Below are positions 1-8,315 of a DNA stretch of 25,155 bases, piece by piece (positions within the stretch are counted from its first letter, which is position 1; each line of letters opens with the position of its first letter). The position numbers and the translations under genes are program-made. The DNA comes from Trichomonas tenax (lineage: Eukaryota > Parabasalia > Trichomonadida > Trichomonadidae): NCBI GenBank assembly GCA_023091735.1, contig JALKBU010000776.1:1-25155 (forward strand), given 5' to 3'. The notes beneath the pieces are model-generated. The model saw nothing but the letters and a program-made list of their open reading frames with translations. It ran no database searches and was not told where the DNA came from.

Positions 1-774
1 GATGCTGATAGCACAAATAACATCCTTCACTATAAGGCCACAACTACTCATAATGAAGTCTTCTTTGGCTTCCAACATTGAGTTCAATCCATTTCAACCT
101 ATTGATACTTTTCCATTTTTTCCCGCACAAACACGTCACTTTCCTTTATTTTGACATCCTGACTTTACGTGATAAAATAATTTACATGTCAGAAAAGCAC
201 GTTGTTCTATTTTGTCCCAGTCCCAATGTCGGTTTTCTCGAAGTGTATTGACTCAATTTTTTGGGGGTTTAGCGACCAAAATTGGTGAATTTAGAATACC
301 ATACATATGTGCGATATATACAGATGCCTTTAGTTACCCGACCAAACGGTTAGATGCACTTTTTGTATCAATTTTTTGACACTTATCGTCTGTATATGAC
401 TAAAATTGTGCTATCAATGATATATTAAATTTGTAAAATTGAAATAATTTGTAAAGTTTGGATTTATTTTGATTTTGCCTTCCATTGTTAGTTATATTCT
501 TGGTCAATCAAGCTTAAGCTATTCAAGTGTACTCACAGCCGGACAGAACTGTCTTCTAATAATACATTTTTAACTCATAATAGTAAATAAGAAAATATCT
601 ACATTTTTAAATATCATTTTATATACTACTGACACATCACTGAATGGAATACAATGATACGTATATACCATCTGCTGTCTTTAAGTTGATTTAATTTGTA
701 ATTTGTGTCTAAATTGTAAATTGTGGATCATCATAAGCGACAATAGTAATATCCAACGGGAGAGTGTGTATTCC
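1..774. other. Gene-free AT-rich flank
   Basis: No convincing coding frame is visible on either strand. Two short words recur elsewhere in the window: TTTACATGTCA at 181-191 and TATCGTC at 384-390, the latter resembling a Myb-type recognition element of trichomonad promoters. Nothing downstream of 384 looks like a gene, so that match may be chance. Confidence 0.5.
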
Positions 775-785
775 TATCGTCACTA
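775..785 (+). promoter_or_regulatory. Myb-like element fused to an initiator-like word
   Basis: TATCGTC (775-781) overlaps TCACTA (780-785). The second word fits the trichomonad initiator pattern TCA-pyrimidine-T/A, which would put the transcription start at A782, 26 bases before the ATG at 808. The same fused TATCGTCA occurs upstream of the threonine aldolase gene. This is the main reason to take the following repeat frame seriously as a gene. It is seen in sequence only; promoter activity is inferred. Confidence 0.35.
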
Positions 786-807
786 AAGCATATTGATCAT
801 ACTGTCA

Positions 808-2367
808 ATGTTTTCTGTGGACACTCAATATTTCCACTCACTCAATATTTCCACTCAATCAATATTTCCACTCAATCAATATTTCCACTCAATCAATATT
901 TCCACTCACTCAATATTTCCACTCAATCAATATTTCCACTCAATCAATATTTCCACTCAATCAATATTTCCACTCAATCAATATTTCCACTCTCTCAATA
1001 TTTCCACTCAATCAATATTTCCACTCTCTCAATATTTCCACTCAATCAATATTTCCACTCACTCAATATTTCCACTCAATCAATATTTCCACTTTCTTAC
1101 TATTTCCACTCAATCAATATTTCCACTCACTCAATATTTCCACTCACTCAATATTTCCACTTTCTCAATATTTCAACTCACTCAATATTTCCACTCAATC
1201 AATATTTCCACTCACTCAATATTTCCACTCAATCAATATTTCCACTCACTCAATATTTACACTCAATCAATATTTCCACTCAATCAATATTTCCACTCAC
1301 TCAATATTTACACTCAATCAATATTTCCACTCAATCAATATTTCCACTCTCTCTATATTTCCACTCAATCAATATTTCCACTCAATCAATATTTCCACTC
1401 AATCAATATTTCCACTCTCTCAATATTTCCACTCAATCAATATTTCCACTCTCTCTATATTTCCACTCAATCAATATTTCCACTCTCTCAATATTTACAC
1501 TCAATCAATATTTCCACTCACTCAATATTTACACTCAATCAATATTTCCACTCTCTCAATATTTCCACTCAATCAATATTTCCACTCAATCAATATTTCC
1601 ACTCTCTCTATATTTCCACTCAATCAATATTTCCACTCAATCAATATTTCCACTCACTCAATATTTCCACTCAATCAATATTTCCACTCTCTCTATATTT
1701 CCACTCAATCAATATTTCCACTCTCTCTATATTTCCACTCACTCAATATTTCCACTCAATCAATATTTCCACTCAATCAATATTTCCACTCTCTCTATAT
1801 TTCCACTCACTCAATATTTCCACTTTCTTACTATTTCCACTAAAACAATATTTCCACTCTCTCTATATTTCCACTCAATCAATATTTCCACTCTCTCAAT
1901 ATTTCCACTCAATCAATATTTCCACTCTCTCTATATTTCCACTCAATCAATATTTCCACTCTCTCAATATTTCCACTCAATCAATATTTCCACCCACTCA
2001 ATATTTCCACTCACTCAATATTTCCACTTTCTCAATATTTCCACTTTCTCAATATTTCCACCCACTCAATATTTCCACTCAATCAATATTTCCACTCAAT
2101 CAATATTGCCACTCAATCAATATTTCCAATCAATCAATATTTCCACTCTCTCTATATTTCCACTCAATCAATATTTCCACTCTCTCAATATTTACACTCT
2201 CTCTATATTTCCACTCAATCAATATTTCCACTCAATCAATATTTCCACTCAATCAATATTTCCACTCAATCAATATTTCTAACTCCATCACCCCCCACAC
2301 TAGAAGTCAATACACCTCTGTTTTTCTAGAGAGGTGGAGGCCTCGTTTCTGGATATTCGCAATATGA
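808..2367 (+). CDS. Repeat-encoded hypothetical protein (17-residue repeat)
   Basis: A 519-codon open frame begins at the first real ATG (808; the upstream TTG and CTG codons are not credible starts in this lineage). After a short lead (MFSVDTQ) the protein is almost wholly a 17-residue repeat of the form SIFPLNQYFHSINISTQ, present about 28 times and alternating polar with hydrophobic residues. About 29 non-repeat residues follow, rich in Arg and Trp. The frame is open because the underlying 17-bp DNA unit has no stop in any forward frame, so openness alone is weak evidence of coding. The phase never slips, and a promoter-like word lies 26 bases upstream. No signal peptide or known domain was recognised. 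It could equally be non-coding satellite DNA. Confidence 0.25.
   Translation: MFSVDTQYFHSLNISTQSIFPLNQYFHSINISTHSIFPLNQYFHSINISTQSIFPLNQYFHSLNISTQSIFPLSQYFHSINISTHSIFPLNQYFHFLTISTQSIFPLTQYFHSLNISTFSIFQLTQYFHSINISTHSIFPLNQYFHSLNIYTQSIFPLNQYFHSLNIYTQSIFPLNQYFHSLYISTQSIFPLNQYFHSINISTLSIFPLNQYFHSLYISTQSIFPLSQYLHSINISTHSIFTLNQYFHSLNISTQSIFPLNQYFHSLYISTQSIFPLNQYFHSLNISTQSIFPLSLYFHSINISTLSIFPLTQYFHSINISTQSIFPLSLYFHSLNISTFLLFPLKQYFHSLYISTQSIFPLSQYFHSINISTLSIFPLNQYFHSLNISTQSIFPPTQYFHSLNISTFSIFPLSQYFHPLNISTQSIFPLNQYCHSINISNQSIFPLSLYFHSINISTLSIFTLSLYFHSINISTQSIFPLNQYFHSINISNSITPHTRSQYTSVFLERWRPRFWIFAI
823..2280 (+). repeat. 17-bp minisatellite, about 85 tandem units
   Basis: The basic unit is CAATATTTCCACTCAAT. 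Variants sit mainly in the last four bases (CAAT, CACT, CTCT, TTCT), in the second base (CAATATTT or CTATATTT), and at TTTCC versus TTTAC. The CTATATTT form follows CTCT, and variant types often alternate with the CAAT form, giving a loose 34-bp or longer higher-order pattern. No unit of other length was found by eye from end to end. Because 17 is not a multiple of 3, three units (51 bp) make one 17-residue peptide period. The minus strand is closed by TGA in every unit. Confidence 0.95.
2321..2345 (+). repeat. 24-bp dispersed repeat, inverted copy at 9270-9293
   Basis: The stretch containing TTTTCTAGAGAGGTGG and then AGGCCTCG matches the reverse complement of 9270-9293 with one mismatch in about 24 bases. 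The copy at 9270 lies inside the left arm of the inverted-repeat element 9219-9861. This copy sits just beyond the minisatellite, inside the tail of the repeat frame. Flanking bases do not match on either side, so it may be an element end or a shared protein-binding or recombination site. Confidence 0.6.
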
Positions 2368-2586
2368 ACATCAATTGACAGCAATTTGTTGTAGCATTAT
2401 ACAAAGTGATATTGCCTTAAATACAATAATTTTCATGGATTCAACAAAAAAATTTGTCTTGTCTGTTGAATGATCAATTTAATAGGCGATAGATAGTTTA
2501 CCTTTGGTAAAATAAATAGTATAATATGTAGTGAAGCATTAAAATAGTATTACAAACAAATCCTTTTTGATTTTCGGAACTTTTCC

Positions 2587-2928
2587 TTAATTAGAATGGG
2601 CTGCAAGCTTTTTTCTGATTAAAGAAAAGTCTACACCAACGAGGGAATCAATTGGATCAAGATTTGATGTAGATTTGCAAAATTTCAAAGCAGGAAAAGC
2701 GTCAACGCCATAATACATTTTGATCTCTGGATTGAGGTCCCCATCAACTCTTATTATCTGCACATTAGGATGCTCCTGTGCATAAGTAGGAAGGACTTTC
2801 ATCACTCTTCTGCAACATGGGCACCAAACAGCGTCAATGTGCAAAACAGTGAGTCCATTGTGATTCTTTATGAGTGCGGAAAGGTCATTGAGGGAACCAG
2901 AGAACTTAATGATGCCGCGTTGAGACAT
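2587..2928 (-). CDS. Thioredoxin-like protein with CPCC active site
   Basis: The 113-residue product has the length and order of a single thioredoxin fold. A beta strand (VLHIDAVW, about residues 28-35) runs into the redox site W35-C36-P37-C38-C39, followed by an active-site helix, a strand with VDGD (61-64), and the cis-proline loop AFPALKF with P79. Thioredoxins reduce protein disulfides, and in trichomonads they feed the peroxiredoxin system. The site is unusual: the common WCGPC is replaced by WCPCC, adding a third cysteine while keeping the CxxC spacing (C36, C39). No signal peptide is seen, so a cytosolic location is likely. The start is fixed by an initiator-like TCATTTT 8 bases before the ATG. 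It could be a thioredoxin-related protein with another redox role rather than a classical thioredoxin. Confidence 0.85.
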   Translation of the reverse strand: MSQRGIIKFSGSLNDLSALIKNHNGLTVLHIDAVWCPCCRRVMKVLPTYAQEHPNVQIIRVDGDLNPEIKMYYGVDAFPALKFCKSTSNLDPIDSLVGVDFSLIRKKLAAHSN

Positions 2929-2931
2929 TAA

Positions 2932-2938
2932 AAAATGA
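2932..2938 (-). promoter_or_regulatory. Initiator-like element of the thioredoxin-like gene
   Basis: On the minus strand TCATTTTTTA runs straight into the ATG at 2928. With A2936 as +1 the leader would be about 8 nucleotides, typical of trichomonad mRNAs. Based on the known initiator pattern; not tested. Confidence 0.5.
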
Positions 2939-4347
2939 TTTGATAGTTTTGAGAAGACAATTCGACTTTTTGTTTCAACTCATTGAAAGTGTAAAACATA
3001 ATGATGTTTTTACGAATATAAACAAATATACAGTAATTTTGTGAGGGAATTTCTCAATAAAACCGGCTTTATTCCAATGTCTATATAACAGCACTGTAAA
3101 GCGTTTTAAATGAACATAGTTTAAAAATAATTGAAAATAATTGAAAGCTCTCAAGACTTTAGAGAATTCAGTAACATTATATCTTTTATCATGCTCAAAA
3201 TCAAATTTCAAGAAAATCTAAAAATAATAACGAATTTACCGTATTTTTGAACTCTCATCAAAAATAAGCTTAGCATTAAGTTATGTAATGAATGTATGAA
3301 CGAGAGTAAAATAATTTTGAGAATACAGTTTAATCATTCAAAAATTTAATTTATCTCAAAATTTTGAGAGAAGAACATCATTCTTTCACAAATATTATTT
3401 GATGATAATATGTGCTCCAGAAATCATAGGTTTAAATTAAATCAATTTGTAAATAATTATTTATAGGCTTTTATCGAAAATTATGGGCATTTTATCTGTT
3501 GTTTGTAAAGTGCTCATGTATAACAATAGAATTATAATGATCATCAAAATTCTATCGGCGTGTTCATACGTGAATAAGTTATAATTAGAATCCAGATATT
3601 GTATGGAGCTCGAATACATCAATAATAAATATTTTATAAACTTTTACGAAAAGTGACAGTAACAAAATTTTTTGTTTAAACCGTTTTATCATAGCAATAA
3701 AAATATTAGGTTAATGCTGCCAAAGCAAAGAAATAATGATATGACAAAAATCTGAGAGCAAAACTGATAGAAAATTTGATTACGTTTTTTGGAGAACATT
3801 TTTATATCTTGAAGTTTAATTATACTCTCAGCTTCAAGCAGTATAGAAAGTGCGGTGAATTCACTTTATTGTGAATATTATGATGAACAGGAAAATGACA
3901 TAACTTTCCTTTTATAGATCATTAAGTTGGCTAAATATGCACTTCATCAGTATACCATTTTGAATGTTTGCAACCGTCCAGATGATGATCCAAAGTTTGA
4001 AAGGAAAAGTTGAGTTTTGATGTATCTTTTTCGAATCTTCGCTAATTGACTTTTGGTTGAACGAGTGTATTGATATAAAATGATATGTTAATAAATTTGC
4101 TATTAATTTATTGATCATTCTGTGATGATCATCAGTGTTGAAGCTATTAGTATTACTGAATATGATCCATTTGAAATACTATTCCTCAAAGTTGAAAAAT
4201 AAAAGTCCCAACTTTGCGAAATACACTTTAAGAAAATTAACAAATTTAAAGTTTATTCTTATAAAGGAAATAAATTTATTATTGCTTGCTCAGGAGCAGC
4301 TCTTATGCAAACATATATTTAATTATCTCTAAAAATATGAATCTATT
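2939..4347. other. Gene-poor AT-rich stretch
   Basis: Only short frames occur here, on both strands. Most lack an ATG start and none has recognisable composition or a promoter word. The one with an ATG (minus strand, start 4118) encodes 68 residues with no family resemblance. I see no RNA gene or repeat in this stretch. Confidence 0.5.
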
Positions 4348-5287
4348 TCATGAGAAGAATAGCATACATTTTTGTTTCATTAAAACGACTTGATAATTTT
4401 TAAAGAAATTAATTCGATTTATTACATTGTTTTTTGACACCATGCTTTTAAAAGTTAGAGGGCAAAATGCAATGTTTTTGATTGGTTCACGATGGTAGTT
4501 GGAGGAAACATTTAAGCATGTGATAAATTCTGAAATTGAAGTTATACTTGGATCAATGGGATCTGGAAAATTATAATAGACTCTAACTTTATTTGCATAT
4601 TTTGCAATATTATAAAATGCATCATGATTATATATAGTTTTAGGATCTGTAACAATAATATTTGCTATATTTTTACAATACTCAAAAGCATCTTCATTAA
4701 CCGATTGGAGATTTAATGAAATATAAATATTTGTTAAATCTCTTCATTCAAAGAAAGCACAAGAACCAATGCTTGTCACAGTTTTTGGAAGAGTTATGTT
4801 TTCCAAACTGATGCAGTCAGCTAAAAATTCCTGACCAATACTTGTCATTGTCTGTGGAAGAATAACATTTTTTAATTTGCTACAATAAAAGAATGCCGAA
4901 TCACCAATATCTGTTAATGAGTCCGGAAGAGTTACACTGGTTATACCCCAACAATTCGCAAAAGCATCATGACCAATGCTTGTAAGTGATGAGGGAAAGA
5001 CTACATCTGTTAATTTGGACACTCATAGAACGCCCAATATCCAATACGTTTCAGAGTAAATGGAAAAAATATATTTGTTATACTTTGGTGATGATCGAAA
5101 GCATTACCTAATATTTCTGTGGTGTTATCTGCAATTTCAACAGTAATTACATTGGGAAAACGATCTTGACAATCAGAAGAAACTTTTTCGCAGTTGTGAA
5201 TAACCAAGTGAAGAACTGATGAATTTGCAGATCTATCTGATGGACACTCGTTAAGGACGAGAGTGTCAGTTGATATTTCAACATCAA
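4348..5287 (-). pseudogene. BspA-like leucine-rich-repeat protein, broken
   Basis: Read on the minus strand this is one decayed gene. The blocks SITNIFFPFTLKRIGYWAF, LTDVVFPSSLTSIGHDAF, ITSVTLPDSLTDIGDSAF and ENITLPKTVTSIGSCAF are BspA-type (LRR_5) leucine-rich repeats, a very large surface-protein family in trichomonads that also occurs in Entamoeba and oral bacteria. Two lesions are visible. A one-base loss near 5010-5025 shifts the frame inside a repeat. An in-frame TGA at 4744-4746 falls where repeats usually carry Cys. Repeat-like coding continues after that stop (NEDAFEYCKNIANIIV and following) to a TGA at 4348-4350. The 5' end has no ATG in frame after a stop near 5288, and no membrane anchor is evident. 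It is either a pseudogene or a sequencing error pair; two independent lesions favour a pseudogene. Confidence 0.8.
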
Positions 5288-5404
5288 ATTAGATCTCAGT
5301 GTATTAATCTTCATCAATAAATCGCATTGAATAGAGGCACTTTTTGATGCTTTCTTTCAAGATTATGTAAAAAATGGACGCTATTGAAATAACAGCTTGA
5401 GACC

Positions 5405-5439
5405 TTTGCTTTCAGATAGCAACATTATTTGAAAGCAAA
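5405..5439. repeat. 10-bp perfect inverted repeat beside the TIR element
   Basis: TTTGCTTTCA (5405-5414) and TGAAAGCAAA (5430-5439) are exact reverse complements around a 15-base loop. The hairpin ends three bases before the left terminal repeat of the 5443-6489 element. No counterpart is seen on the right side. Confidence 0.6.
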
Positions 5440-5442
5440 CCC

Positions 5443-5628
5443 TCAATAATGGAGTTTAATGGAATAAAAAACTGTATTGGAATAAAGGTGACTTTATGCG
5501 AATAAAGTGAATTTGGAATCAAACCCTATTTTAGAATAACCGCCAATTTGGAATAATGACGGTTATTCCATATACCAAAAATAGGCCGAAAAGTGACAAT
5601 AATGGAATAATCGATTTTTTTTGGAATC
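5443..5628 (+). repeat. Left 186-bp terminal inverted repeat
   Basis: The arm begins TCAATAATGGAGTTTAATGG and ends at the GGAATC after an eight-T run. It is paired with 6304-6489. Differences include A/C near 5507, A/G near 5533 and GG/AA near 5549-5550. Confidence 0.9.
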
Positions 5629-5793
5629 GCCGAATATTTGGATATGCGCATAATGCTCTCAAAATTTGGAAACAACTTCGATATTGGAATTAGGAATAGT
5701 GGATAATAATGGAATCAAAAATACTTTGGAATAACCGACAAGCAGTTGGAAACATAATCACTTTATCCTCAATTCCAATTCAAATTGAGATAG

Positions 5794-6039
5794 CATTATC
5801 ATCCAGAATTTGTGGTAAAGAGGAAAAAGGAAGGACTACCGCAAGTCAAACCAGCAAACCTCTTCATTAAAGCTTGGAGTGTTTTGCCAATTGAGCTATG
5901 ACGCGAAGCAATTTGTCTCAATCTATTTCAGGTATTTAATCGCACGCTAAATATTTGGAATCTCGGGATCTTCAAAATCGATGGGTACTTCAAATATAGA
6001 GCATATGCAATAACAATGATTAAAAAATTGAAAAGTTAG
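5794..6039 (+). pseudogene. Possible transposase C-terminal relic
   Basis: One forward frame inside the inverted-repeat element reads, between stops at 5791 and 6037, as protein-like sequence interrupted by a TGA at 5899. The first part includes PEFVVKRKKEGL and then NLFIKAWSVLPIEL; after the stop it continues REAICLNLFQVF. The arrangement of an alpha-helical I-x-AW-x-x-LP motif followed by a short helix resembles the C-terminal end of DDE-type transposases of the pogo/Tc1 kind, which would suit its position. There is no ATG and no catalytic Asp is visible, so this is a suggestion only. On the minus strand the same bases mimic tRNA promoter boxes. Confidence 0.25.
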
Positions 6040-6303
6040 AAGTGATTTATTCCGATATCTTTTCATTTTAAAGCAAAACTACATTTTCAATCGATAGCAT
6101 TCATTGGCTGTCGTCTTTCATATATCATAGCACGCATCAATGTATTCTCTATTCGACAAAAACGTGGAATCAAAGTGGAAGAATAACTGACATTTAAACA
6201 AGCTCGATGTCAGCTAACAACTTCTTAATAAGTTGCTATATAACAGAGACCTTGAGATCGATTCCTAATTCCATTATTCCACTTTTGATTCCAAATTCAT
6301 TTT

Positions 6304-6489
6304 GATTCCAAAAAAAATCGATTATTCCATTATTGTCACTTTTCGGCCTATTTTTGGCATATGGAATAACCGTCATTATTTTAAATTGGCGGTTATTCCA
6401 AAATAGGGTTTGATTCCAAATTCACGTTATTCGCATAAAGTCACCTTTATTCCAATAAATTTTTTTATTCCATTAAACTCCATTATTGA
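6304..6489 (-). repeat. Right 186-bp terminal inverted repeat
   Basis: This is the reverse-complement partner of 5443-5628, the same length with about 96% identity by eye, which implies recent origin or gene conversion between the arms. Confidence 0.9.
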
Positions 6490-6721
6490 AAAATTCTTGC
6501 TAAAAATATGAACTTTAGAATCTCTGTAATGCACGAAGTAATTTGATATCATAAAGCGTTTACAGCAAAGCGTTTAAATTGATTTTTAAAACAAAAACAC
6601 TGATTTAGATGTTAATCCGCAATAATTGTGTTTCATCAATTCATAAACTACATGAACCTCAGCTACAATAGTGATCTTATTTTTACAAAGATTAATTCAA
6701 TTTGTAACTGATTTTGCAAAG

Positions 6722-8035
6722 ATGAAAAATAATGAGAGACCGTTTACATTTGTAAAAAACAAAAAAATAATGAACTCGTCCGAATTAGAGTATTCAGACG
6801 CGAGTTCGTATGTTTCGAGGCAATCAAAAGGCAGTAACTCAGCGAAGTTCAGCGCTGTTCCGCACAAAACAATCCCAGAATGTCTTTTCTTCGATTTTAT
6901 TCGCAATAAAATGAAAAAAGCCAAATTTTTTAATAAATGGTCTCTCAAAACGAAACTGAGACGCCAAAAACAACAATTATATCAGAGTTGTCTTGTGGAT
7001 CCAGAATTTGACAAAGAATCGAGATCAAATTCGTTAATGGAGGCAGCACAAAAGTTTGAGAAGATAAATGCCTTCAGGAAACTAAAATCAGAGCGTAACA
7101 TTCATGCCGAAGGCGCCTGTTTCAGGGCAGCACAAAAGCATCGCATTTTATGCAATTGTTTTGGAACATGGGAGACGAAATACTATCAGTCATTACTAAG
7201 GAGGACACAGATTGAACAGATAAAGATAAATACGTCATCAACGAAACGTGCTTCCGATGTTTTTCGCCAGTTACACGAACAAATCTCGAAACACGCCGAA
7301 TTATCGTTAATTGCAGAGCAAAACCAGAAAGAAATATCCGACATAAATGCATTAATATTCGACACGCAGCAGAAACTGAAAAATGTTCACAATGAAATTT
7401 TCGAAGCGATGAATCAAAATAAAAGAGTCAAAGAAATGAAGAGAACAGTTGAAGTTGGATACAAAGATCAAATTGCACAACTCAAAATGCAAATTCTCCA
7501 CTCACAGGATTCGTGTGAGCAACAATTATCGAATGCAAAGGGAATGTTGCAACAAAAACAGCAGGAAGCAGAAGCCACAACAGAATCCATCATGGAATCG
7601 AAGGATAGGACTCTCCAAAGGCTTTCTGCTATCAAAGAAAAACTACAGAACACGCAGTTCATCGCAATGGGACTTCGTGATGAAATTATAGCAGCTACTA
7701 ATGTCGAAAGCGGGCTTACAGAGGAATGCGAATCAATGCACAACATGTTTGAGCAATTAACATATGAATGCGACAGAATGGAACAAGATGCATCGAGCAT
7801 GGAACAGAATACAGATTCTAATATACAGGATCTTATTGCTCTGTTCAATAAGGCTCAGGAAGCTCAAAAGTTATATGATCAGAAGATCAAAGAAAACAGA
7901 GAGCTTCTTCAGCGTCAGAATACGGAAATCGAGCGTCTCAATCAGGCATTGGCGCTTATTCAGCACCATATGAAAACAACAGAACTAGCCTTCACAGAAG
8001 AGGAAGGCGAAGAAGAAGACGCGATGTTCCAATGA
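6722..8035 (+). CDS. Coiled-coil protein with Sfi1-like W motifs (hypothetical)
   Basis: The predicted product has 437 residues from the ATG at 6722. A second ATG at 6770 (MNSSELEYS) is an equally plausible start because the palindromic word TTTACATTTGTAAA lies just before it. The N-terminal third contains two helical F/W blocks, FFNKWSLKTKLRR (about residue 67) and LCNCFGTWETKYYQ (about residue 143). These resemble the centrin-binding repeats of Sfi1-type proteins, but only loosely. From about residue 170 to the end the sequence is a long coiled coil rich in Gln, Glu and Lys, with a very acidic tail (EEEGEEEDAMFQ). A cytoskeletal or basal-body/mastigont role would fit but is inferred. It is convergent with the nicotinamidase gene, 280 bp away. 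Confidence 0.75.
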   Translation: MKNNERPFTFVKNKKIMNSSELEYSDASSYVSRQSKGSNSAKFSAVPHKTIPECLFFDFIRNKMKKAKFFNKWSLKTKLRRQKQQLYQSCLVDPEFDKESRSNSLMEAAQKFEKINAFRKLKSERNIHAEGACFRAAQKHRILCNCFGTWETKYYQSLLRRTQIEQIKINTSSTKRASDVFRQLHEQISKHAELSLIAEQNQKEISDINALIFDTQQKLKNVHNEIFEAMNQNKRVKEMKRTVEVGYKDQIAQLKMQILHSQDSCEQQLSNAKGMLQQKQQEAEATTESIMESKDRTLQRLSAIKEKLQNTQFIAMGLRDEIIAATNVESGLTEECESMHNMFEQLTYECDRMEQDASSMEQNTDSNIQDLIALFNKAQEAQKLYDQKIKENRELLQRQNTEIERLNQALALIQHHMKTTELAFTEEEGEEEDAMFQ

Positions 8036-8315
8036 TTTATTTGTTCAATTATTATTGCATGGAATAAAATTATTGTTTACTTTATCAAATATGAGAAAAT
8101 ATTTTTATAATCATCAATATGAACCTTCACATTCAAATAATTCCTTTTTCCACAAAAAGTTAAGACACTTTATGATATAAATGTTTGCTGAAAACATATT
8201 TCAGATTTAATCCCATATTTATAGATCAATATTGATGATTCTGGATTTTAATAAAGCATAAATTGTATGAATATGTGAATATAAATGTTTACATTAAATA
8301 AATCGCATTTTTTGA

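Larger units (their letters stand above)
5443..6489. mobile_element. 1047-bp element with 186-bp terminal inverted repeats
   Basis: The two ends, 5443-5628 and 6304-6489, are reverse complements of equal length with about seven mismatches by eye. This is the signature of a DNA transposon or a non-autonomous MITE-like derivative. The ends are built from many GGAATA or GGAATC words at irregular spacing, and such words continue for about 130 bp into the left interior. The interior has no intact gene but carries a coding-like relic (5794-6039). No convincing direct target-site duplication was found at either boundary, so the exact ends and superfamily are open. Long arms of this sort occur in Mutator-like and some other superfamilies. 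A large palindrome created by local inverted duplication is the alternative. Confidence 0.75.

Noticed and set aside
2975..3211. 78-codon minus-strand frame
   Set aside because: It begins with TTG, not ATG, has no family resemblance and sits in gene-poor AT-rich DNA.
3912..4332. Two short frames (68 codons minus, 65 codons plus)
   Set aside because: Composition is that of random AT-rich DNA; the plus frame lacks an ATG; no promoter words.
5832..5906. tRNA-like segment on the minus strand inside the inverted-repeat element (A box TAGCTCAATTGG at 5887-5898, B-box-like GGTTTGACTTG at 5842-5852, correct spacing)
   Set aside because: The D, T and acceptor stems do not pair, and the same bases read as protein-like sequence on the plus strand, so a working tRNA is excluded and a tRNA relic is less likely than a coding relic.
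6671..6721. Extra 17 residues at the front of the coiled-coil gene
   Set aside because: They would need a GTG start; ATGs at 6722 and 6770 are available.
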